Positions 1 to 5,059 of a DNA stretch of 5,059 nucleotides are shown in pieces. Source of the DNA: Lachnospiraceae bacterium (GTDB taxonomy: Bacteria > Bacillota > Clostridia > Lachnospirales > Lachnospiraceae); assembly GCA_014804565.1 (NCBI GenBank), contig JAAUZN010000024.1, positions 1-5,059 of the forward strand, in the 5' to 3' direction. Numbering within the stretch: the stretch's first letter is position 1; the number at the start of each line of letters is the position of its first letter. A program made the position numbers and the translations under genes. The notes below the pieces were generated by a model that worked only from the letters and a program-made list of their open reading frames with translations, had not been told where the DNA came from and did no database searches.

Positions 1-19
1 AAAATAGGAAAAACAAAGG

Positions 20-46
20 GAGCATCGTGGTTCGATGCTCTTTTTT
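20..46 (+). terminator. Intrinsic terminator of an upstream gene outside the window
   Basis: A perfect 8-bp stem (GAGCATCG at 20-27 pairing with CGATGCTC at 33-40) closes a 5-nt loop and is followed directly by six T residues at 41-46. This is a textbook rho-independent terminator for a + strand transcript arriving from the left. The minus strand has only a weak, interrupted T-rich stretch after the stem, so it is mainly one-directional. It ends 33 nt before the MoxR start codon, so it either insulates the operon from its neighbour or allows partial read-through into it. Confidence 0.85.
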
Positions 47-64
47 CACATCAGCGTACGATTT

Positions 65-71
65 GGGGAGG
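65..71 (+). promoter_or_regulatory. Ribosome binding site that sets the moxR start at 80
   Basis: GGGGAGG lies 8 nt before the ATG at 80. The only earlier in-frame ATG, at 35, falls inside the terminator hairpin and has no such site, so the ATG at 80 is the supported start. Confidence 0.8.
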
Positions 72-79
72 AAAATGCG

Positions 80-1009
80 ATGTATCAGCAAATACTGCAG
101 AATATTCAGGACGAAGTGAATCTTGTCATCAAAGGAAAAGAGGATGTAGTCCGGAAGGTGCTTGCGGCAATGATCGGCGGAGGACACATTCTGATGGAGG
201 ATATTCCGGGAGTCGGCAAGACCACACTGGCGACCACTTTTGCAAGGGTGCTTTCTTTAGAGTATCATCGTGTACAGTTTACGCCGGATGTGCTGCCGAG
301 CGATATTCTGGGATTTTCCATGTATAATAATCAAAGCAGAGAATTTGAATTTCGTAAGGGTTCGGTTTTCTGCAATCTGTTTTTGGCGGATGAGATCAAC
401 CGGACGTCCCCCAAGACACAGTCGGCTCTTTTGGAGGTCATGGAAGAGCGCCAGGCGAGTGTGGAGGGAGAGACGAGAAAGCTGCCGGATCCTTTTATCG
501 TAATTGCAACGCAGAACCCGACCGGATCTTCCGGGACGCAGATGTTGCCGGAATCCCAGCTTGATCGCTTCCTGGTTTGTCTGTCCATGGGATATCCGGA
601 GCATGGGGACGCGATAGCCATGTTAAAGGGCGAGGTATGGAATCGGGTGGATTCTCTTCGTCAGGTGATCTCCTTGGATGAATTTCGGGATATATGTCAG
701 GCGACGGAAAAGATTTTCGTCCATGACGCTGTCTATGAATATATGGTATCGCTGGTGGAAAAGACAAGAAATAATCCGCTGTTTTCCATGGGGGCAAGCC
801 CTCGTGCAAGCATCGCGCTGCTTCGCATGTCGAGGGCTATGGCGGTTCTTTCCGGCAGAGATTTTGTGACGGCACAGGATGTGCAGAATGTGCTTGCAGA
901 TGTGCTGGGACACCGTGTAAAACTCAGTGCAAGGGCGCGCGCGGAAGGAAAAACGATATACCACTGTATACAGGAATTGTTTGCCGAGGTGAAGAGTCCG
1001 CGCAGTTGA
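80..1009 (+). CDS. MoxR-family AAA+ ATPase
   Basis: The product is a 309-residue cytosolic AAA+ ATPase of the MoxR family, which use ATP to remodel or activate partner proteins, often ones with vWA-like folds. Visible motifs in order are Walker A GVGKTT (44-49), Walker B LFLADEIN (100-107, with D104 and E105), sensor 1 ATQNP (143-147), the LPESQLDRF segment with the arginine-finger-type R163 (156-164), and sensor 2 GASPRAS (238-244). A C-terminal helical lid ends at about residue 300. Length and motif order are normal for the family and nothing catalytic is missing. It is the first gene of the operon, 22 nt before the DUF58 gene, matching Bacillus yeaC ahead of yeaD and yebA. A common form of the loop after sensor 1 is E-x-EGTYPLPEAQ; here it reads GSSGTQMLPESQ, a mild variation. 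The family assignment is secure. The substrate is inferred from the neighbouring genes. Confidence 0.95.
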   Translation: MYQQILQNIQDEVNLVIKGKEDVVRKVLAAMIGGGHILMEDIPGVGKTTLATTFARVLSLEYHRVQFTPDVLPSDILGFSMYNNQSREFEFRKGSVFCNLFLADEINRTSPKTQSALLEVMEERQASVEGETRKLPDPFIVIATQNPTGSSGTQMLPESQLDRFLVCLSMGYPEHGDAIAMLKGEVWNRVDSLRQVISLDEFRDICQATEKIFVHDAVYEYMVSLVEKTRNNPLFSMGASPRASIALLRMSRAMAVLSGRDFVTAQDVQNVLADVLGHRVKLSARARAEGKTIYHCIQELFAEVKSPRS

Positions 1010-1017
1010 TCCGCATG

Positions 1018-1025
1018 AGAAGAGG
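1018..1025 (+). promoter_or_regulatory. Ribosome binding site of the DUF58 gene
   Basis: AGAAGAGG ends 6 nt before the ATG at 1032, within the 22-nt gap after moxR. The small gap leaves little room for a separate promoter and supports co-transcription. Confidence 0.65.
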
Positions 1026-1031
1026 TGCCAG

Positions 1032-2087
1032 ATGGAAAAGGAAAATCATTACCGGATACGTCCGCTTCGAATGGTCAATTATCTATTGGTATTGGTTTTG
1101 GATATTTTTTTGTATAGTGTGCTGCAAAGCTATTTTTTGTGGGTGACAGCAATGATTCTGATCATTCTGCCGCTCCTTTCTGTGGTGGGGCTGGTGTATC
1201 TGGGAAAAAATCTTTCTCCGAAGCTTGGAATCGGGCAGATGCGGCTGGTGAAGGGGGAAGAAGTTCTTTTGGAGCTTTACTGGCAGAATCCGATCTGGTA
1301 CATGGCACTGCACAGTCAGATACAGGTTACGGTATCTAACACTTTCCTGGAGCATACGTCGGAATTTACGGCGGTCATGCCTGTCAGTCTGCGAGGGACA
1401 AGCAGTCTGAGGATGCCGGTCCAGGTAGTGGAGCTGGGGAGATTTTGGGTGCAGGGTGACACCTTGCTCTTACAGGATATTATGGGACTGGTTATCTGTC
1501 GGAAGAAGATCGATCTGTCCGGTGAAATGTATGTGCTGCCTGACGGAAAGATGACGCAGGAGATGGATCTCACAGGATGGGAAGGCAAAGCGGCGGAAAC
1601 GGAAGAGAGCAGGAGCAAGGGTAGCGATTTTGCGGAAGTGAGCGATATCCGGGAATATATTCCGGGCGACAGGATCCGGGATATCCATTGGAAACTGTCG
1701 GCGAAGCAGGAAACGCTTATGGTGAAGGAGCGTGTGGCGGTAGCGGGAAGTGAGATGGTGATGTTACTCTCTCTGACGGCAGATCCGATACAGGCACAGA
1801 GCATATTGGAGACCGCTTATTACCTTGGAAAAAGTTTTATACGACAAAGACTGCCGGTATGCTTTTTATGCTGGAACCAGGCGGCCTTTTCTTTTGGGGA
1901 ATACCGCTGCGGCACAGAGGAAGAAATGAAGGATGTCTTCTGTGAAATTTATCAGGCGCCATTGACCGAAAGAGTCAGCGGTGGATTGGGAACTTATATG
2001 AGAAATTGTTACCCATTTTTAAAATCCTATCTTTTGATCGGAGGACAGGATGGAACGTTAAAAGTGGAGATGTGCGAAAATGATTAA
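1032..2087 (+). CDS. DUF58 family membrane-anchored protein
   Basis: The product has 351 residues. Two hydrophobic segments near the N-terminus (about 14-34 and 36-57) form a membrane hairpin, and the rest should lie mainly in the cytosol. The DUF58 signature is clear: SDFAEVSDIREYIPGD (198-213) followed by R216, DIHWK (217-221) and LSAK (222-225), matching the family pattern R-E-Y-x-x-G-D-x-x-R-x-I-x-W-K. The region before it (about 65-165) is beta-rich. The part after it (about 240-340) corresponds to the vWA-like fold of the family, but I see no D-x-S-x-S metal site; the strand there reads LLSLTADP (245-252). DUF58 proteins pair with MoxR ATPases and are regarded as their likely partners, and the order here (MoxR, DUF58, transglutaminase) is the standard one. 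The last 8 nt overlap the next gene. Family assignment is firm; biochemical role is unknown. Confidence 0.93.
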   Translation: MEKENHYRIRPLRMVNYLLVLVLDIFLYSVLQSYFLWVTAMILIILPLLSVVGLVYLGKNLSPKLGIGQMRLVKGEEVLLELYWQNPIWYMALHSQIQVTVSNTFLEHTSEFTAVMPVSLRGTSSLRMPVQVVELGRFWVQGDTLLLQDIMGLVICRKKIDLSGEMYVLPDGKMTQEMDLTGWEGKAAETEESRSKGSDFAEVSDIREYIPGDRIRDIHWKLSAKQETLMVKERVAVAGSEMVMLLSLTADPIQAQSILETAYYLGKSFIRQRLPVCFLCWNQAAFSFGEYRCGTEEEMKDVFCEIYQAPLTERVSGGLGTYMRNCYPFLKSYLLIGGQDGTLKVEMCEND

Positions 2088-4425
2088 ATGGAGAAAAGGC
2101 CAACAGGAAGAAGAAAAAATTTTTCTGATGGACGGCATGATCCTGAAGCTTGAGGACGGCGGTCAGGAAGAAAACAGGATATATACTTTGCTTCTTAAGG
2201 GCATTCTGGTCTATTTGATCGTTATGGGCGGTATGGGATGCTTTCTCTCGTCTTTGCAGGTGGAATATGCTTCGTGGATAGTACATATTGTCGTTCTGCT
2301 CACGGCCGTATTTTGTTCCATGCTGTATTATCATAAGATGTGGGAAAATATCGGTTATATTATGCTGTTGGTATTGCTGCTTGCCGGTGGAAACGGACTG
2401 AGTATTTATATTAACAGCGGTTTTTATGCCGTGGCAAATGATATGGCGGAGGAGATTTCCAACTTTTTCGGCAGAAATGTGATGAGAAACTATGGGGAGC
2501 AGATAGGAAACAGGTATCTGGCGGTCACGATCTCCATGTGTTTTATCGGCTGTATATGCTGTATTTTATTGAATGTTCTGATTTCCCGGCGGATGCGTTA
2601 CTTTATGGCGATTCTGGTGGGGGTCGGGATGCTGCTCATGCCCATGTATCTGGAGTTGGAGCCGGACGGATTGTATATTGCCATGTATCTCGGCGGCCTG
2701 TTATCAGCGTATATCATTCGCTGCGGCGGACATTATCAGCTGCGGCAGGGCAATGCAAAGTATGAATTTCAAAGATCTGTCTTTAAAAGGCAGATAATTT
2801 CATATGTGTATGCAGGACGCACACTTGCATCCGGTCTGGCGGCTGTATTCCTGATCTGTTTTTTGACGGCTTCACTTGTATCGATCATTTATCCGAAAGA
2901 GCAGTTTCAGGCGGCGCATACCCCGAGCGGATTGAAAAGGAAAACGATGGATACGGTAGAGAATGTTTCTTTTTCAGGTTTGATGGGGCTGTTCAATTTC
3001 TATCAGAATACGGGCGGCCTGACAAGCGGTACTCTGGGCGGTGTCAGCTCGGTCCGGCTGGATTTTGAGACCGATTTGAGAGTGGAATTTGCGCCTTACA
3101 GTGAAGAACGTCTTTATTTTAAATTTTATACAGGCGGACTCTATCTTCCCTACAGTAATCGCTGGAGCCGTATGGCGGATGAATACAGATCTGTGATGGA
3201 TCAATACGGGTTTGAAATGGAGGAAACGGACAATACCGTCCTGCGCATGAAGGAACAGTACGAGGCGGGCGGGGAGCATACAGCCAGAGGGATCATGAAG
3301 ATTACCAATGTCGCGGCGGCGGCAGGAACTTATCTGCCGTATTACTCGGAAGATACCGATATCCAGATCTATCCGGGACAGACCAAAGAATATAGCTATT
3401 ATCCGAGGGTATCGCGGGAGGCGCTGGCGGGAACAGAGGAAAAGTGGATGGACGAGTGGCGTGTGGTACCGGATGCGAATCGGGAAGTGATTGCCGCTTT
3501 CTGTGAAGAAGCGGGACTTTCCGATGAAATGAGTACGGCTCAGATCGTTTCCGGATTGACACGCTATTATCAGGATAACATTCCCTACACGCTTCGTCCC
3601 GGGCTGACGCCTTACAATAAAGACTTTGTGAATTATTTTCTGGAAGAGAACCGGAGAGGATACTGCGCTCATTTTGCCAGCGCCGCTACGCTGATTTTTC
3701 GCTATCTTGGCATTCCTGCAAGATATGTGGAAGGCTACGCCATTGATCCGACGGATATTTTTGCGGAAGGCACACGGTTGGAGGAAGCGCGGTATGAAGA
3801 ATATTATGAGGGATATTCTCCTTTGGGCGTCGAGGCGGTGGTATCTGTAGACGCCACAGACGCCAACGCCCATGCATGGGTGGAGATCTATGACGAAGCG
3901 CTCGGCTGGCAGGTCGTGGAGGTGACACCGGCATCGGACGAGGAGGAAGAGGCCGGTGAAAGTTTATGGCAGCGGCTGCTGAATTTCCTTGGCGGCAATC
4001 AGGATGAGGCATCGGAGGAAGCTTCGGACGAAGACGGGCAGACGGGGATCGCTCTGGACGAAGAGACGAGACAGTTGTTGGGACGGGTAATCTGGCTGTT
4101 AGCGGGTGCGTTTGCCGCCCTATTCGCGGGACGGCGGATCGTACTCAGAATGGTAAGAAATTATCGCTACAGAAAAGCGGACAGAAATGAGAAACTGATC
4201 ATGCGTTATCAGGAGTATATTCGGAAGGTCAGCAGAAAGAATCGAGAGTTGACTGAAAAGGTCAATTATGAAGAACAGATTGTGTGGCTTTTGGATCAGG
4301 GTTTCTGGGAAGCGGATGAAAAAGAACTGTCTGAGTGTCTCCGGATACTGGAGCAGGCAGGGTTTTCTCAAACGGAGATAGACGAGGCGGAATTTGCGCA
4401 GGTGATCCGGCATCTGGCGAAATAG
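2080..4425 (+). CDS. TgpA-like membrane protein with extracytoplasmic transglutaminase-like domain
   Basis: The 781-residue product is polytopic. Likely membrane segments are about 34-55, 64-84, 90-111, 146-168, 172-192, 196-214 and 248-271, then one more at about 666-686. Basic loops (YYHKM at 83-87, SRRMR at 169-173, the 217-247 stretch) fit the inside and place residues 272-665 outside. The transglutaminase-like core lies at about 485-620: GYCAHFASA (527-535) carries the nucleophile C529, and AHAWVEIY (597-604) carries H598. The third triad site, 16 residues after the His, is E614 in VEVTP where Asp is usual. An acidic linker (about 618-660) precedes the last helix, and a charged tail (692-781) sits where relatives have a DUF4129-type region. 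The start overlaps the DUF58 gene by 8 nt (ATGATTAA), with GGAGA 9 nt upstream, so translation is probably coupled. It resembles Bacillus YebA and Pseudomonas TgpA in layout. Whether it acts as a transglutaminase, protease or inactive scaffold cannot be read from the sequence. Confidence 0.92.
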   Translation: MIKWRKGQQEEEKIFLMDGMILKLEDGGQEENRIYTLLLKGILVYLIVMGGMGCFLSSLQVEYASWIVHIVVLLTAVFCSMLYYHKMWENIGYIMLLVLLLAGGNGLSIYINSGFYAVANDMAEEISNFFGRNVMRNYGEQIGNRYLAVTISMCFIGCICCILLNVLISRRMRYFMAILVGVGMLLMPMYLELEPDGLYIAMYLGGLLSAYIIRCGGHYQLRQGNAKYEFQRSVFKRQIISYVYAGRTLASGLAAVFLICFLTASLVSIIYPKEQFQAAHTPSGLKRKTMDTVENVSFSGLMGLFNFYQNTGGLTSGTLGGVSSVRLDFETDLRVEFAPYSEERLYFKFYTGGLYLPYSNRWSRMADEYRSVMDQYGFEMEETDNTVLRMKEQYEAGGEHTARGIMKITNVAAAAGTYLPYYSEDTDIQIYPGQTKEYSYYPRVSREALAGTEEKWMDEWRVVPDANREVIAAFCEEAGLSDEMSTAQIVSGLTRYYQDNIPYTLRPGLTPYNKDFVNYFLEENRRGYCAHFASAATLIFRYLGIPARYVEGYAIDPTDIFAEGTRLEEARYEEYYEGYSPLGVEAVVSVDATDANAHAWVEIYDEALGWQVVEVTPASDEEEEAGESLWQRLLNFLGGNQDEASEEASDEDGQTGIALDEETRQLLGRVIWLLAGAFAALFAGRRIVLRMVRNYRYRKADRNEKLIMRYQEYIRKVSRKNRELTEKVNYEEQIVWLLDQGFWEADEKELSECLRILEQAGFSQTEIDEAEFAQVIRHLAK

Positions 4426-4463
4426 GAGGAGGGGCTTATTTATTCCAAAGGAGAAGAGTAAAA

Positions 4464-4512
4464 AAAGAGATGTTGTAAATAACTAAAATAAGTTATTTCA
4501 CAACACCTCTTT
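4464..4512. terminator. Shared bidirectional terminator between the converging operon and rpmB
   Basis: A long, A/T-rich imperfect hairpin pairs 4464-4484 with 4491-4512, with one A-C mismatch (4470/4506), one bulged C (4499) and a 6-nt loop. Seen from the minus strand the stem runs into a clean T-run (the A-run at 4460-4466 on the + strand), making a strong rpmB terminator. Seen from the + strand it is followed by the less regular CTCTTTCATTTGC, so it is a weaker terminator for the transglutaminase operon. The 109-bp gap 4426-4534 holds nothing else that I can identify. Confidence 0.8.
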
Positions 4513-4534
4513 CATTTGCTCTTAAAGAAACGGA

Positions 4535-4720
4535 TTATGCGCGCTCTACTTTGCCGGATCTAAGGCAGCGTGTGCACACATGAAGCTTCTTGCTCGCGCC
4601 ATTCACCATGCACTTTACGTTCTGAATGTTGGATTTCCAAATCCGATTAGATCTTCTATGAGAATGGCTGACGTTATTTCCGAAATGAGCGCCCTTACCA
4701 CAAATATCACATTTAGCCAT
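4535..4720 (-). CDS. rpmB: 50S ribosomal protein bL28
   Basis: The 61-residue product begins MAKCDICGKG and ends CLRSGKVERA, which is recognisable as bL28 of the large ribosomal subunit. It binds 23S rRNA and helps late 50S assembly. Length is normal for the short Firmicute form. Two CxxC pairs, C4/C7 and C49/C52, make this the zinc-binding C+ type; the internal NVSHSHRRSNRIW (16-28) is the conserved rRNA-contact region. There is an additional Cys at 37. The start is the ATG at 4720, not the upstream in-frame ATG at 4738, because AGGAGGTG (4733-4726) lies 5 nt before it. The gene stands alone, divergent from an Asp23-family gene, a common arrangement in Clostridia and Bacilli. Confidence 0.97.
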   Translation of the reverse strand: MAKCDICGKGAHFGNNVSHSHRRSNRIWKSNIQNVKCMVNGASKKLHVCTRCLRSGKVERA

Positions 4721-4725
4721 CTTTG

Positions 4726-4733
4726 CACCTCCT
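4726..4733 (-). promoter_or_regulatory. Strong ribosome binding site of rpmB
   Basis: On the minus strand AGGAGGTG is a near-perfect anti-16S match located 5 nt before the ATG at 4720. It rules out the longer reading from 4738, whose start would lie upstream of this site. Confidence 0.9.
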
Positions 4734-4748
4734 AACAAGTGAAGTATT

Positions 4749-4778
4749 AAAAAATCAAGCGCAGCTCGATTCTGCTCT
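4749..4778 (-). promoter_or_regulatory. Possible attenuator-like hairpin in the rpmB leader
   Basis: On the minus strand AGAGCAG (4778-4772) can pair with CTGCGCT (4764-4758) as a 7-bp stem with one A-G mismatch and a 7-nt loop. Three nucleotides later comes a run of six T (4754-4749). It would sit within the untranslated leader, starting about 8 nt after the predicted transcription start. The stem is short and imperfect, so this may be chance. Confidence 0.25.
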
Positions 4779-4791
4779 ACGCAACATTTGT

Positions 4792-4820
4792 ATAATAGCA
4801 GAAAGTGGAAGAGATTGCAA
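4792..4820 (-). promoter_or_regulatory. Sigma-A-type promoter of rpmB
   Basis: On the minus strand the -35 box TTGCAA (4820-4815) and the -10 box TATTAT (4797-4792) are separated by exactly 17 bp, and the -10 box is preceded by TGC, an extended -10 element. The predicted start of transcription is near 4785, giving a leader of about 65 nt. Upstream of the -35 box lie A-tracts (see 4821-4855). Confidence 0.8.
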
Positions 4821-4855
4821 GCGAAAATTATAAGTTTTTTTCAGTTTCTTTTTTG
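4821..4855 (-). promoter_or_regulatory. A/T-rich UP-like element upstream of the rpmB promoter
   Basis: Read on the minus strand, this stretch just before the -35 box contains two A-runs (A6 and A7, about 13 bp apart) followed by TTATAATTTT. Such A/T tracts can bind the RNA polymerase alpha subunit and are usual at strong ribosomal-protein promoters. The same DNA lies next to the rightward promoter, so it may be shared. Confidence 0.45.
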
Positions 4856-4867
4856 TAGATATCGGGT

Positions 4868-4873
4868 TATAAT
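4868..4873 (+). promoter_or_regulatory. Probable -10 box for the Asp23-family gene
   Basis: A perfect TATAAT is found here on the + strand. The position 17 bp upstream (4845-4850, TTTCTT) is a poor -35 match, so the promoter is either weak, helped by the T-rich upstream tract, or activator dependent. Transcription starting near 4880 would leave a leader of about 70 nt before the ATG at 4953. That leader contains GCGC-GATA-GCGC (4895-4906) and other short inverted repeats. Confidence 0.5.
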
Positions 4874-4940
4874 ATATATACCGCAGACGATAAAGCGCGA
4901 TAGCGCGAGTTTGCGAGTGTATCATTCCATATATAATGTC

Positions 4941-4946
4941 AGGAGG
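4941..4946 (+). promoter_or_regulatory. Ribosome binding site of the Asp23-family gene
   Basis: AGGAGG is located 6 nt before the ATG at 4953, an ideal site that fixes the start of this partial gene. Confidence 0.85.
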
Positions 4947-4952
4947 TAATCT

Positions 4953-5059
4953 ATGAAAGTCTCTTCAATGGATACCCATATGGGAAATATCTCGATCGAC
5001 CAGGATGTGATCGCGCAGTTTGCAGGCAATGCGGCGATGGAGTGCTTCGGAGTGGTTGG
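4953..5059 (+). CDS. Asp23/Gls24 family (YloU-like) protein, 5' part only
   Basis: Only the first 35 codons are present; the gene runs off the right edge. The residues GNISIDQDVIAQFAGNAAMECFG at 11-33 (key features G-N-I-x-I, D-V-I, A-G-x-A-A-x-E-C-x-G-V-V-G) match the N-terminus of Asp23/Gls24 (formerly DUF322) proteins, small cytosolic proteins linked to envelope and alkaline stress. In Bacilli and Clostridia the gene next to rpmB and divergent from it is typically this one (yloU), followed by a DAK-type fatty acid kinase subunit (yloV/fakA) and often recG. Those would be expected just beyond the window. Family call is good despite the short fragment; the specific role is unknown. Confidence 0.85.
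   Translation, partial: MKVSSMDTHMGNISIDQDVIAQFAGNAAMECFGVV

Noticed and set aside
35..79. Longer moxR reading starting at ATG 35
   Set aside because: The ATG is part of the terminator hairpin, has no ribosome binding site, and adds 15 residues not typical of MoxR proteins; ATG 80 has GGGGAGG 8 nt upstream.
2974..3873. Minus-strand open frame of 299 codons
   Set aside because: It lies wholly antisense within the transglutaminase gene, shows no recognisable domain, and is rich in Arg, Ile and His as expected from a shadow frame.
4721..4738. rpmB start at ATG 4738
   Set aside because: The strong ribosome binding site lies inside this extension, and bL28 proteins begin at MAKCDICGKG.
4827..4832. 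Second TATAAT on the minus strand upstream of rpmB
   Set aside because: The position 17 bp upstream reads CAAAAA, a poor -35 box; the pair at 4792-4820 is much better.
4932..4937. TATAAT on the + strand just before the Asp23-family gene
   Set aside because: Transcription would start at about 4943, inside the ribosome binding site, and the nearest -35-like box is only 15 bp away.
1..5059. Mobile elements, CRISPR arrays, tRNA or rRNA genes
   Set aside because: I saw no transposase or integrase motifs, no regularly spaced repeats, and no tRNA-like or rRNA-like sequence on either strand.

Overview
The window looks like chromosomal DNA from a Gram-positive anaerobe of the Clostridia, most likely Lachnospiraceae-like. 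The clues are moderate base composition, strong AGGAGG-type ribosome binding sites, and two recognisable neighbourhoods. One is a MoxR / DUF58 / membrane transglutaminase operon of the Bacillus yeaC-yeaD-yebA kind. The other is rpmB transcribed divergently from an Asp23/Gls24 (yloU-like) gene. The exact genus cannot be read from this sequence.

Layout. Bases 20-46 form an intrinsic terminator that closes a transcript from outside the window. Three genes follow on the + strand: a MoxR-type AAA+ ATPase (80-1009), a DUF58 membrane protein (1032-2087), and a polytopic membrane protein with an extracytoplasmic transglutaminase-like domain (2080-4425). The gaps are 22 nt and then an 8-nt overlap, so the three are almost certainly one translationally linked operon. 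A long hairpin at 4464-4512 separates this operon from the convergent rpmB gene (4535-4720, minus strand, zinc-type ribosomal protein L28). The 232-bp stretch 4721-4952 is a divergent control region. It holds a very good sigma-A-type promoter for rpmB with an A-tract upstream element, a weaker promoter for the rightward gene, and possible leader hairpins. The window ends 35 codons into an Asp23/Gls24 family gene (4953 to the edge).

How the genes work together. MoxR ATPases, DUF58 proteins and TgpA-like transglutaminases are a recurrent trio. The usual model, which is inference here, is that the cytosolic MoxR ATPase acts as a chaperone or remodeller on the vWA-like DUF58 protein, and the pair serves the membrane transglutaminase, whose catalytic domain works on the outer face of the membrane in envelope maintenance. 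In this copy the MoxR ATPase motifs are intact. The transglutaminase keeps Cys and His but has Glu where the third triad residue, usually Asp, is expected.

I did not find a clearly new system. The most useful second-look items are the altered transglutaminase triad and its Cys-to-His insertion, the terminator placed just before moxR with no visible promoter after it, and the rpmB leader and promoter architecture.
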